Below, one piece after another: positions 34,111 through 44,951 of a stretch of DNA of 64,000 nucleotides. Both the position numbers and the translations under genes were made by a program. Positions within the stretch are counted from its first letter, which is position 1. Each line of letters begins with the position of its first letter. This stretch comes from Eukaryota sp. TZLM1-RC (taxonomy: Eukaryota > Metamonada: BaSk clade): assembly GCA_040285825.1 (NCBI GenBank), contig JAUPSS010000001.1:992001-1056000 (forward strand). The letters run 5' to 3'. Below the pieces are notes generated by a model. It worked only from the letters and a program-made list of their open reading frames with translations, was not told the DNA's origin and did not search any database.

Positions 34111-36357
34111 TCATTCATCACTACAACAACGATAATTGTATTCTCCCTTGTTGAAGCAATGGCAAATACGTATAGAAGTTCCATTCACTGCACAAAGCAG
34201 TGCCTCTATTCCCCGATTTTCCAATTTACAATTGTGAACGGACATAAATGTGAGTGTTGTTGTGAATTTAAGAGCATTTGCTAATGAAATCGCTCCATCG
34301 TCTCCTATTTCATTTCCATCAAGATACAGTTGTTTCAGCCCATAGTTTTGTGCTAGTCCTTCTGCCAAAGCTGAGGCACCAGCTGTTCCTATTCGAGTGG
34401 ATTTCAAATTTAGTATTTTTAAGGAGCGATTTACCTTTAACATTTCTGATAAGTAGACAGCTCCCTCGTCTTTGATGTAATTTTCGTCTGTATCACTACA
34501 AGAAATATCCCCCAATTGTAATTGTGTCAAGGTATAATTGAACTTGAGTGCATCAGCAAGTGCTTCAGTTCCTTTCTCTTCAATCCTATTATCGTAAACG
34601 ATGAGCTTCTTCAATGATGTGTTAACCTTGAGCGCTTCTGCAAGAGGTACGGTACCTTTATCTTCAAGATTGGCATTTGTAAGCACCATAGTCTTGACAG
34701 TCTTGTTCACTTTAAGTCCTTCTCCAAGCATGAAAGCACCTGGATGACCTAGCTTAAGACCTCTAATATTTAGCTCAGTGACTCCCTGATTCATAGAGAT
34801 CAAAAATCTTTCTGCCATTTTTAAACCAGCATACACCCATGTATTAGAACTTGGTAAGGAATTTGCTTCGGCAAAGATCTTGTTAACATCAACTTTAGGG
34901 AATTGAACAGGTAGATAAACCTCGTTAAGCTCTTGTAAGAGCTGTGATATGAACTGAACTTCTGGGCTCTTTTTGGGTTTGAACTTTTTAGAATTGATGT
35001 AATCCAATGCCTGAACACATCGACCTTCCAGACAAAGATCAGGCAAAGAGGTGTTTGAAAGTAAGTTAATCTTGGAAATCATGTCGTTTTGCTTCTCGAT
35101 GGCTGCATTGAGTGCTTCTTCTTGGCATACAGATGCAGACTTTAGTTGCTCAAGCTCTTCAACAACACGTGCAAGCTTGCCATCTTTGGCAGAGAGAGCT
35201 GCATTGTACTCGGACTGTTTTTCTGATAAAGTTTGATTCACCGTTTTAACTTCAGAACGTAAAATCTTCTTTTCTTTTCGTAATTGTTCATTTGAAGTCG
35301 TTAGTTGTTGTTTCTCTTCGCAGAGAACCCGAACATTATCAGTCAATTCCTTCTTCTTCCTGTTCAACTCTTTAATTTTTTCATTCATATTAACCAAAGA
35401 TTGTTCCATCTTCATGCGATACTCTTGATGACTGTCTATCTGTCCAACAAGCTTTCTGTTTTCTTGCTCGAGTAGACGAATTTTATGATGTAAATGCTCA
35501 ACAGCGTTATTATCTATATTATTACCATCGCCATTAACCATTTCAATCTCTGAATGAGGGTTGGTATCAGTGCAAGATTCCAACGTATTCAAAACTGCGA
35601 TAATGGTGTCAACAGACGGTCTTTCTGCAGGATGATTCACCAAGCATTGTTTAATAATGCTCTCCAATTCTTTTGGAACATTTTCATCAAATTCCAAAAC
35701 ACTACCCATACATTTTGCTCCAAACAAAGCAACCTGGGTCTTGATGTCTTCGAAAGCTACTCTATTCGTGAGAAGTTCATAGATAATGAGACCAAGTGAA
35801 TAAATGTCAGAAGCTTGAACAGGTTCACTTTCGTACACTTCTAATGGAGCATACTTTGGAGTGAATGCAGTTGGAGACGATTTTAAAGTAGTATTGTTTG
35901 CAATAATCTTGGACGTTCCAAAGTCAGCCAAGCGAATATCTCCGTGTACCAGCAGGATGTTTTCAGGCTTGAGATCTCCATGTATTACTGACTTAGAATG
36001 TAAGAGCTTGATGGCACAGCAAAGTTCTTTTGCAATCTTGAGAGTTTTTGCGTTGAAAGAAGAAGGTACGTTGAGTGATGAAGAAGCTCGTTCCATAACG
36101 ATCCCAATGGATTTATCAATGTATGCGATGCCGAAAACACGGAGAATTACAGGACTGTTGAGAAGCGATAGAAGGCCGATCTCCTTCTTCAGCTGGGCCT
36201 TTCCTTCTTCTGAAAGAGAAACCATCTTGACAGCAACTTCAACTTGAAACCAGTGGGCAGCATAGACAGAAGCAAAGCCACCTTCGCCGATATTGTATCC
36301 AAGTTGTAGATCATCTGCACTGATCTCGGGACAAGAGAGACCTTGCGGTGAGGGCAT
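34111..36357 (-). CDS. TKL-like protein kinase - coiled coil - LRR protein
   Basis: 748 residues, no introns. The kinase domain (about 15-270) is complete by motif: Gly-rich loop 'IGEGGFASVY' (23-32), 'VAVK' (K44), 'VIHGDLKPENILL' (D128, N133), 'ADFGTSK' (145-147 DFG), 'YAPLEV' and 'DIYSLGLIIYELL', so it should be active; the sequence looks TKL-like. Residues ~290-440 form a Lys/Glu/Gln-rich coiled coil. Residues ~520-735 are ribonuclease-inhibitor-type LRRs (e.g. 'LAEALKVNTSLKKLIVYDNR'). Same general plan as the gene at 20.7 kb, which has an added RING and degenerate kinase motifs; the two are likely paralogous sensor-type proteins. The 5' region of this gene (36444-36587) has been copied, inverted, into a retro-insertion upstream. 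Confidence 0.92.
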   Translation of the reverse strand: MPSPQGLSCPEISADDLQLGYNIGEGGFASVYAAHWFQVEVAVKMVSLSEEGKAQLKKEIGLLSLLNSPVILRVFGIAYIDKSIGIVMERASSSLNVPSSFNAKTLKIAKELCCAIKLLHSKSVIHGDLKPENILLVHGDIRLADFGTSKIIANNTTLKSSPTAFTPKYAPLEVYESEPVQASDIYSLGLIIYELLTNRVAFEDIKTQVALFGAKCMGSVLEFDENVPKELESIIKQCLVNHPAERPSVDTIIAVLNTLESCTDTNPHSEIEMVNGDGNNIDNNAVEHLHHKIRLLEQENRKLVGQIDSHQEYRMKMEQSLVNMNEKIKELNRKKKELTDNVRVLCEEKQQLTTSNEQLRKEKKILRSEVKTVNQTLSEKQSEYNAALSAKDGKLARVVEELEQLKSASVCQEEALNAAIEKQNDMISKINLLSNTSLPDLCLEGRCVQALDYINSKKFKPKKSPEVQFISQLLQELNEVYLPVQFPKVDVNKIFAEANSLPSSNTWVYAGLKMAERFLISMNQGVTELNIRGLKLGHPGAFMLGEGLKVNKTVKTMVLTNANLEDKGTVPLAEALKVNTSLKKLIVYDNRIEEKGTEALADALKFNYTLTQLQLGDISCSDTDENYIKDEGAVYLSEMLKVNRSLKILNLKSTRIGTAGASALAEGLAQNYGLKQLYLDGNEIGDDGAISLANALKFTTTLTFMSVHNCKLENRGIEALLCAVNGTSIRICHCFNKGEYNYRCCSDE

Positions 36358-36443
36358 TGTGAACTTCTAGGTTGGTTTGTCGATAATGGAATTTGATTAA
36401 ATCACATCAATCTCAACCAACTCTAACACCCACATTTTGGTTT

Positions 36444-36984
36444 AGTGTAGGTGTCAAAATAAGCTTAGTTCCCAAGTAGAGCCAATAGTTTTTATAATTT
36501 CTCATTAACAACATTATATGTCAACAATACATTTACTGATATGAATAGGACACAAATGAACACCTCATGTCCTTCTTGCTGATGTATTTACAATGTAATC
36601 CTCGGTGTCAATTAACAACTTCAGTTAGTTCACTTTTTCCAACACTCATTACAAGGTATTGAAATTTTTGAAAATTCGAACACAAAAATTTGAATGGAAA
36701 ACAGTAGTAAAGACTATTTATTGGTATTCTACGGTTATTAACAAGACGTTCCATCAGTTTCTCATAATGAGGTAGCAGTAAAATCTTTGATTTGTTTTGA
36801 ATTGTTTGAAGTTTTGAAGAATCGTGTGCAAGTATTGGTGATACATCAGCAAGAAGGACATGAGGTGTTCATTTGTGTCCTATTCATATCAGTAAATGTA
36901 TTGTTGACATATAATGTTGTTAATGAGAAATTATAAAAACTATTGGCTCTACTTGGGAACTAAGCTTATTTTGACACCTACACT
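36444..36984. repeat. Perfect 144-bp inverted repeat (arms 36444-36587 and 36841-36984)
   Basis: The two arms are exact reverse complements over 144 bp, separated by 253 bp. The left arm is the native 5' region of the kinase gene. The right arm is the 5' part of a retro-insertion, so the repeat was created by that insertion. Perfect identity means it is very recent. Confidence 0.95.
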
Positions 36985-37600
36985 TAGAAGCAAGGTTCAT
37001 GATGCTGTAAGAGACCAGTTATATTGTAAATCTCATAGAATTGAATCCTTCTTGTAACCTCTGTTGTCAAATCTGTTTGATGCTGAAAATGATTTTCATA
37101 AGAATAATAGAGGTGATGTCATATTACCTGGATTAGATGGAAGCTTCATTTTATTGGATGTAATGTCTGTTGATCCTTGTAATGCCTCAAATGAAAGGCT
37201 TGTTAATTCTGAAATTCATAATCCCCTTTCAAATGCTGAAAATTTTAAATTCAAAAAATACAATGAACCTTTGTCCAAATTGGCCAGTCTACAGCATGCA
37301 AAATACAATTTGTATCCATTTGTATTTTCCCTTTTTGGCTCACTTGCACCAACTGCTTTACGTTTTTTGGATGATTTTGAAATGATTGTAAAGAGAAGAA
37401 CTGGCAGAAATTTCAACAGATTGTTTTGGCAAAATAGAATTGTGTTTTCTATTTTTAAGGGGATGTTGAAGATGGTTTCTGATGCTGTGCTTTCTCTTGG
37501 ATCTCACTATGAGAGAGTTGCATCTAGTGTTTTTGTTTTGGGAGAGATGGATTTTTTAGATGTTGATTTATAGGTTTAGAATAAAATTATATTTAAAAAA
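36846..37600 (+). mobile_element. Chimeric RT-RLE insertion with 5' kinase-leader segment
   Basis: The insertion is bounded by direct repeats AAGTATTGGTGATACA (36830-36845 and 37601-37616), a 15-16 bp target-site duplication. From 36846 to 36984 it carries the kinase gene's 5' region in sense orientation. From 36985 it is an RT-RLE 3' fragment: 'SKVHDAVRDQLYCKSHRIES', 'RGDVILPGLDGSFILLDVMS', 'KFKKYNEPL' and 'FWQNRIVFSIFKGML', ending 'DVDL' plus an A-rich tail. The endonuclease core (R-x-D, D, K-x2-KY) is intact in sequence. The frame is broken only once, by TAA at 37055-37057. Confidence 0.9.
37064..37573 (+). pseudogene. RLE endonuclease domain in the chimeric insertion
   Basis: 169 open codons cover most of a PD-(D/E)XK-like restriction endonuclease fold as found at the C-terminus of R2-like non-LTR elements: 'RGDVILPGLDGSFILLDV' (acidic pair) and 'FKFKKYNEPL' (Lys motif), then the conserved C-terminal helix block 'WQNRIVFSIFKGMLKMVSDA'. 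There is no RT or start codon in this fragment, so it is not a functional gene by itself. Confidence 0.85.
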
Positions 37601-37616
37601 AAGTATTGGTGATACA

Positions 37617-38173
37617 AATTAATGTCTGGTCAAATGCGATGTCTTGGTGCATGATTACAAGTTGAAAGTTCCTTGAAGCATAACAAAAGTGACAACAATT
37701 ATGGTTAAAAGTTTACTACGCCTCAAAGCTATATAAATCTAGTTCAATTACGACTATTTTCTTGAATTAAAAAAACTTAAATTAAAGTTCAATTCAATGA
37801 GACAACGCCCTTCATGAACGCTTGTCTCACCATCGATGCATTTTACACTAACAGAAAAACCTCTTATCACTGCTGAAACAGGCTAAATAATTGATCAACA
37901 ACATATGATGTTTTGATTGTATAAGTTGGTTAAACAGAACCTATTCTATCGATAAACCATAGCATTTAATGTGACCCTATCTCATTTCTAGTATGGTGGA
38001 AGCAAAATAGTGTTCACAGTTTGTGTTTCATAAGTGGTTTTTGTTACATTCAAAGATTCAGACAGAGATGACAATCACTACAATATGGATGACACGATGG
38101 GTATATCTTGGTTTGTTATTGCCAAAATCACTTCCTCTAGAAAACATCCAACTTATCTTTATATCCATCAAAC
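37617..38173. other. Intergenic, no gene seen
   Basis: Probably holds the NOG2 promoter in its last part. No other feature seen. Confidence 0.4.
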
Positions 38174-39973
38174 ATGACTCTTCGAACTAAATCCACGCTA
38201 AAACGCCTCAAAATGTACCGATCAAAGGTCAAGGTTGACCCTCGCGGTAAAGTGATTGGAGGTGCTTTCATGTCCAGCACTCCTTCAACAGATGGTCGCA
38301 TTCTTCCTAATCGCAAATGGTTCGGTAACACTCGTGTTGTTGGCCAAAACCAACTGAGTCAATTCCGTGAAGCCATTGAAGCCACCAACTCTCCATATTC
38401 TGTCCTTCTTCGCCAACGTAAGCTTCCCCTTTCTCTCGTCTCCGATTCCACACCCTCATCTGGTAACGCCAAGATCCTTGATATAGAACCATATGACGAA
38501 ACCTTTGGTGCCACCAGACGCCGTAAAAGAGCCAAGATCAACGCCTCTTCTCTTGAAGAACTTGCTGCTTCCACCCTTCCCTCCAACGATTCTCTCGTCA
38601 ATGACACTCTACCCAACCCCATCCAGGCAGAAGAAGAAGATAAGTTCATTCCTGAACCAGCTTTTGATAAGGGCACGTCCAAACGTATCTGGGGCGAATT
38701 GTTTAGAGTGGTCGACTCATCAGACGTCATCATTCAGGTACTCGATGCACGTGACCCTATTGGAACAAGATCACAGCACTTGGAACGAATGTTGAAACGT
38801 CCCGAGCACAAGCATAGACATTTAGTATTGTTGATAAACAAGGTGGATCTGGTACCGGTGTCCTGTACACGGCAATACGTCAAACTTTTTTCGTCAGAAT
38901 ATCCTTGTTTGGCGTTCAAAGCGTCAGTTGAAAAACCCTTTGGTAAAGGATCATTGGTTAATCTGCTACGTCAATTCGCCAAGCTTCATCATGACAAGCC
39001 TCAGATTTCAGTAGGGTTTGTAGGGTATCCAAATGTGGGTAAGAGCTCAGTCATCAATGCTTTGAAAGGAAAGAAGGCTGTTAATGTGGCTCCAATCCCG
39101 GGAGAGACGAAATTTTGGCAGTTTGTGACCCTCATGAAACGAATCTATTTGATTGATTGTCCGGGAACGATTGGATTAGGAGCAGAATCACCGGAAACTG
39201 CCGTTTTGAAGGGTGCAATTAGAACAGAATTGATACCAGATCCAGTTGCCGTTATCCCTCTGATTTTTGACCGGGTCAACAATCAACATTTGATTGATTT
39301 ATATGATATTAATCAATGGACTGATTATGAAGATTTTCTGTCTCAAATTGCTTTTGCTCAAGGTAAATTGCTCAAAGGTGGAGAACCAGATATTAATATC
39401 ACAGCCAGGATTGTTTTGAATGATTTTCTTCGAGGAAAAATCGCTTGGTTTGTTAAACCTCCGAATTACGATGATAATATAAAGAAGGAGAAGGGAAAGA
39501 AGGTCAAAAATCAAAACGATGACGTGATTGATGATGTGACAGGCCAAAATGATGAAGTGTCAGAAGAGGAAAGTGATTATGAATCAGAGGAAACTGTTGA
39601 CTGGGATGATGTTTTTGATGCTGATGAGGTTCAAGAATCAGATACTGATGATGAATTTGATGAACAGGAAACAGTGGGTGCACCAGATGAACGAGAAGTG
39701 GAAATCAGTCAAAATGATGACGATTCACAGTCAGAAGCAGAAACTATCAAATCAAATCAATCAGAAGGTCATAAAGAAGGTTCAATAAGTTCAGATTCTG
39801 AAGAAAGTCAAGAAGAATCGGAAACAAAACAGACGACTTCTGTGCCGATAGTTCCTTTAAAAAGGATGACTACCAATAAAAAGAAGGTTGGTAATCATTT
39901 TTACGATCGAGTTGACGTCAGAAATAGGAGGAAAGGGGGAAAGAAGGTTCAAAATAAAAGGAGGAGAATGTAA
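38174..39973 (+). CDS. NOG2: Nucleolar GTPase NOG2/GNL2
   Basis: Circularly permuted GTPase of the YlqF/YawG family that acts in the nucleolus and nucleoplasm in late pre-60S ribosome maturation. The N-terminal 'SKVKVDPRGKVIGGAF' and 'RIWGELFRVVDSSDVIIQVL' are NOG2 signatures. GTPase motifs come in permuted order: G4 'NKVDL' (222-226), G1 'GYPNVGKSS' (284-292), G2 'PIPGETK' and G3 'DCPG' (328-331). The C-terminal ~150 residues are very acidic (Asp/Glu/Ser) and end in a Lys/Arg-rich tail. 599 residues, intronless, with ATG at 38174. With RIO1 and MRT4 this is the third ribosome-assembly gene in the window. Confidence 0.96.
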   Translation: MTLRTKSTLKRLKMYRSKVKVDPRGKVIGGAFMSSTPSTDGRILPNRKWFGNTRVVGQNQLSQFREAIEATNSPYSVLLRQRKLPLSLVSDSTPSSGNAKILDIEPYDETFGATRRRKRAKINASSLEELAASTLPSNDSLVNDTLPNPIQAEEEDKFIPEPAFDKGTSKRIWGELFRVVDSSDVIIQVLDARDPIGTRSQHLERMLKRPEHKHRHLVLLINKVDLVPVSCTRQYVKLFSSEYPCLAFKASVEKPFGKGSLVNLLRQFAKLHHDKPQISVGFVGYPNVGKSSVINALKGKKAVNVAPIPGETKFWQFVTLMKRIYLIDCPGTIGLGAESPETAVLKGAIRTELIPDPVAVIPLIFDRVNNQHLIDLYDINQWTDYEDFLSQIAFAQGKLLKGGEPDINITARIVLNDFLRGKIAWFVKPPNYDDNIKKEKGKKVKNQNDDVIDDVTGQNDEVSEEESDYESEETVDWDDVFDADEVQESDTDDEFDEQETVGAPDEREVEISQNDDDSQSEAETIKSNQSEGHKEGSISSDSEESQEESETKQTTSVPIVPLKRMTTNKKKVGNHFYDRVDVRNRRKGGKKVQNKRRRM

Positions 39974-40409
39974 AAATTTAGTCATCTTTGGTTATTTTAG
40001 ACTTTTTAGTTTTTCTTTTTCTAGTTTTAGTGTTTTTTCAGTAAAATATATATTTTGTTTAGTAACAATAATATCCAAATGTTTGTTGGTTGTGTTTTTT
40101 TGATCAATTATTGCTTTATCCTTATAAAGTAAACCTTGAATAGTCTTTATATTCCAGATAACAGGTTGGGTAGAACAATATAGAGAACATATTTATTGAA
40201 TGAAAGCATTAGAGGTTCTTGACAATTAATTTCTCTTATCGAAGGTCTTGGTGACTTTGCTCCTGAATAGTAGTTTTCTTTTTAGTTTTCAACTGAGCAA
40301 TAAATGTGAATACACTCAAAAAATGTAAGAAAACCAGAATTTTCTGCAGTATCACTTGGAAACTCTTAAATTAAAAAAACCACATCCAATTAAATAATAC
40401 TTTTATAAC
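39974..40409. other. Intergenic between convergent NOG2 and SMC genes
   Basis: T-rich 3' flanks. No gene seen. Confidence 0.4.
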
Positions 40410-43400
40410 TCAGAAATCCACACTCAAAACCTTACTTGAACCATTACACTGATAGACACCCACCAATCTATTACAAATTTCATACATTTGTCTCCTCAGT
40501 GAAACAACTAAAATTTGTTTTGGATTAACTTCAGTATGTGACAGCATTTGTAAAACTTTTGCAACTCGTTGAACTGCTACTGTATCTAAAGAAGCATCTA
40601 TTTCATCTGCAACCAATATAGGAGTTGGAAAGGCTAAAAATAACGACAGTGAAACTCCAAGTGCACTAATTGCTTGTTGCCCACCAGACAATCTGTTGTA
40701 TTCTGTCCACGTATCATTTGGTAGTTTAACAGAAATACCAACTCCTTCATTGTCTAGTGACTCTGGATTTGTACTCAGTTCCAATCTTAATGATCCACCA
40801 TTGGTTAAAGAGGAGAAAAGCCTTGATAATTGGCGATTTAATAATGTTATTACCTTAGTCAGTAAGGTAAATCTGGTTGACAAAAGCCGATCTATATTGG
40901 ACTTAAGGATGGCTTCTTGGGAGGTTAAAGTATCTATTTGAGTTTTTAATTGGACTGAACGCTTTGATTTGTTTAAAAACTCTGATAGACATTCTTTATC
41001 AATTCTTTGTTCCAGAGCAATGATTTTATGGTGAATATCTTCCAAGTTTTGTTCAATGTTGGAGATAAATACTGTAGAATTTTCCACTACCTTGTCAAAT
41101 TTTGACCGTCTATTGAAAAATTTCTTAAAATGTTTAAACTCACTTTGAATTTCTTTTGCATCATTTTGTTCTTTTAATTGCTGACATATGTCATCAGTTT
41201 CTTTACCAAGAACTTCCAATTTACCTTCAAGTGTTGATAGTTCAGCTTCCTTTTCAACATTGACTGCTTCCAGTTCGATTAAGATATTCTGATTTTGTTC
41301 TTGTTTTTCTAAATTTTTGGTAATTTTCCCCTGTATTAGCTCGCATTTTTTCTCAATTTCACGCTTGGAACTCAATATTTCTTGAATAGAATCTTGATGA
41401 GCTTGATCAATTTCAGAGAACTGATCAACTGTGTCCTGAAGTTCCTTAATTTCAGACTCCAATTTGGCTATTTTTGTTTTTAAAACAGTTTGCTTTTGTT
41501 GATTTTCTTTAATGAATTCACTAGTGAGGTCCAAATTGCTGATTAATTGTTGGCTTTTGGTTTTAAGCAAAATGAACTCGGAATTGTTTTCATTATATTT
41601 CCTTACCAATTCCACAAACATTGACAATTTTTGGGATTTAACAGGAAGATCTTCAATTTCAGATAATTTTTCTTCCGCTTTGTTTAATTTTTCGACAGTT
41701 TTTGCTATTTCATTTTCTATTCTTATCATTGTACTGTTGGTTCTATTCAAATTATTGGACGTTGCTGTTTCTTTTTTAACTAAATTACTAATCTGAGCTT
41801 CAATTGTTTGAATCTCCAAATGTAAACAATTCCTTTCGTCTTTAAGTTTTTCCAAATCCTTTTCCAACTTCTCATTCTGGACAGTCAATTTTCTTTTCTC
41901 CTCTAGAACAATTTCCAATTCATTCCTTAAAGCAGCCAATTGACTATCAATTTCACTCCTACTCCAAGCAGAAGACTGTTCTGAAATAGATCTAATTAAG
42001 GTTCCTCGTATGGCCGTTTTCAACACTTCACCATTACTTTTGAATATAATACCATCATTGGAAACAACAGTGTATCCTTTGAGTTTCTTAAATGTTTCCT
42101 TGGCTGAACGGAGTGAACCTTCCAAAACTGTTCGATTTCCTAATTTATTGATGAAAGCAGTAACTAATTCATTAGGTGAAACGGATTGTAATATTTGACT
42201 CAACAAGACCAATTTGTCAGAATTCACAAGATTTCTGGATCCTGTGAAGCTATTGCTGACAAAATTTTGGTCCAATATTTCACAGGAAACAGTAAAGCCA
42301 GGAGGTGCTTTTTGTTTCACGAAATTGATAAATTTGGTTGCAATACTTCTTGACTTGACCAAAATACTGTTATTTCGCAAGTTAGCAGGAAGAGCCGAAT
42401 TAACAGCAACAGAATATTTTTTACAAGTAATTCCGACTAATTCTGAGAAAATTCCAATTATTTCGTTATTTGGGTGTAATTGATGAAACTCTGACAAAAA
42501 ATTGGATAATGAATCAGAATTGTTTTTCATAGAAATGCTGGATTCAAAATTTTCAATTTTCCTACACAAATCAAATTCAGAACGTTCCAAATATTTCAGT
42601 CGTTCCCCTAGCTCAAAATTATCTCTTTCCATGGCTTCTATATCAGCTACTTTCTGTTTAAATTCTGTTGAATTACAATTAAAAACTTGCTTCAACTTTG
42701 CCAAATCACACCTCAAATCTAATAATTCAGATGTCAAAGACGCAACTTTGCTTTCGGCTTTTGAATAACTTTCCACTGAATTTGTTTTGGAATTACTTAG
42801 ATTAGTAATTTCCTTTTCCAATTGAATCTTCATTTCACTAGATTTTCGGATTAAATCACATTGTTTTTTTTCTTTTGAGTTAAGCTTTGATCTCTTCATT
42901 TTGGATTCTAAATCTTCTATCATTTTCTCTTTCTCGCCTTTTTCCAATTCTACTTCTTCAATTTGTGCCTGTAACCCATTGAATTCCTCAGTTAATTGGT
43001 TTTCATTCTTAACTAATCTAGTTAAACTCTTTTTATCGTTAGTTTTTTGATTGGATTTACTTTTGAGAGTTAGCTTGATTTCCTCAATCTTCAGAAGTTC
43101 TTGATTTCTTTCAGATTGAATCCTATTCATTTCTGATTCAACATGCTGTAGCTCAATATTCAATTCATTTTTGACACTTTCTAACTTGTCTTGTTTAGCA
43201 CTGATACTACTCAATTGATCTTTTAATTTACTAATATTGAGGTCAATTTCGTTTAATTCCTCAACAACGTTCTGCTTTTGCTTCTCAAAATGTTTTGTTT
43301 CAAAGTCAGTCCTGAATCTTTTACACTTTAATAACAATAAATTCTTTTGTTTTTTCACCATCAAGCAATTTTTCACCTCGCAATAGTCATGATAATGTGT

Positions 43401-44367
43401 CCTGAGTACCTCTATCCTCTCATCAATTATTGCCTTTTCATTTTCTAAATCCTTGATTTCCGAATCAACTCTTTTTTTCTCAATAAATAGCCTATTTTGA
43501 TGTTCAAATAGTGGAAAAATCCCAGAAATTCTTTCAATTAAGGTTAGAAATCCTACAGCTGATCTTCGAAGCAATGCTATAGTATCTTGCTGTCTACAAA
43601 TCCATCTTTCTGGCACAGATACATCTAGACCGATTTGAGTTAACATTTCCTGAGCTTTAATTTTGGTAATAGTGGTGACTTTTGAATAATCAAAACCATC
43701 ATTTTCAGCATAACAACAGACATAACTTAGATTTGAATTTGTTAGTTTTCTACCAATTGCCACAAATGGTAAAAGCTCATTCTTGGTGAAAAATTCAGCA
43801 AACACTACAACTTCAAGTGAAGCATTGTTATTAAAACTCAATGAAGATGTACCATTTGATCTCAAATCATTAGATTTGTACCCACAAATAAAGCATAGAG
43901 CTTCAATGATGTTGCTTTTTCCTGACCTAAAATTAGCAAATGACAGATGGAAAAAGCCCATACCCATTTACCCCACAAATACAGTTTAACTTGGGAGAGA
44001 GATCAACTACTTGGGGGGACTGGTGCGAGTAGGATTTGAAACCTTTAAGGATGATGCGGTGAAGGAAGTATTTGGAAGTGTTATGGTTGGCTAGAGTGAC
44101 TTCGGCTTGGTCAATGGTAGCAGAGACAGCAGTGGTTATTGGATCAGTGGGTTTGGGTGGGCTAGGGTTTGGAACTCGGGAACAAGGTGGGGTCACATCC
44201 TCCATGGAAGATGATGACGAGGTGTAGTCGTCGCTCTCACTGGGGGATGTATAGTCTGATTCGAGAGGGACAGATGATTTGGGTTGAGGTATGTCAGATT
44301 CAGGTTGAGATGTATCACGAGCGACGATCCTACGCTTACTAGATCGAGTTTGGTAAGCTTGAGACAT
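40410..44367 (-). CDS. SMC-family ATPase (divergent, SMC4-like C-terminus)
   Basis: Chromosome-structure ATPase. Two exons, 44367-43964 and 43926-40410, join in phase over a 37-nt intron (GTATGG...TTTTAG, 43927-43963), giving 1306 residues. The intron splits the Walker A sequence, which after splicing reads 'CGVNGSGKSNIIEALCF'. A Ser/Pro-rich N-terminal tail (~100 residues) precedes 'LKGFKSYSHQ'. Long coiled coils flank a hinge around 'SELVGITCKKYSVAVNSALP'. The C-terminal head has 'RLSGGQQAISALGVSL' and Walker B 'PILVADEIDASLD', then 'QILVVSLRRQMYEICNRLVG', which resembles SMC4. The signature motif has LSGGQ instead of the usual SMC LSGGE. The tail and C-terminus favour a condensin-type SMC4, but the head is divergent and an SMC2 or lineage-specific SMC cannot be excluded. 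Confidence 0.88.
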
Positions 44368-44951
44368 CAGTCAATTGAGTGCCGGCAAATTTCATTGGTA
44401 ATTGAACTTCCTCAAGGTTCATAAACATTCACTGTTTTGCCTAATGAAGTAAATTTGTAAATCGTTTCAGGTGTCACTACTTCTAGATATTCTGTTTATG
44501 ATTGCTGTCTTAACATATTTACTTCCGTTTCAACCCAATGTATTCTCTGTATTCCTATACAACCAATCGTTTTGCTTAAAAGAGCTTGGAATTGTTGTTG
44601 TTTCATAAGTAAATGTGTTATAATGTAATGCACGGTACTGATTTCTGTTATATAGTTATAAAGGGTTTTGTTCTATGCTTCCGTCAATAAAATCTTGATT
44701 TCTCCAAACAACAGGAGAGATTTTGTCAGGCTTAAGCCTTCTTTGAGATGTTATCATACTCTGTGAGATTGGTGCAGTTGCCAATTTTATTGAACTTCTC
44801 TTTCCAATATAATGAATTTATGAATCAAAACTGGAAAAAGTGGAAAAGACCTCCAACAGGACCAGCTGTTAATGTAGCAAAAAATAATAAACATCCAAAA
44901 AGATTTAATTATATTTTATGTGAAAATGAAAAAGACTAACGACTAATAAGA
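44368..44951. other. Intergenic, no gene seen
   Basis: Upstream of the SMC gene and downstream of MRT4. A 63-codon frame at 44748-44939 looks fortuitous. Confidence 0.4.

Noticed and set aside
44748-44939. 63-codon ORF between the SMC and MRT4 genes
   Set aside because: Short, unsupported, and of the same AT-rich composition as intergenic DNA.
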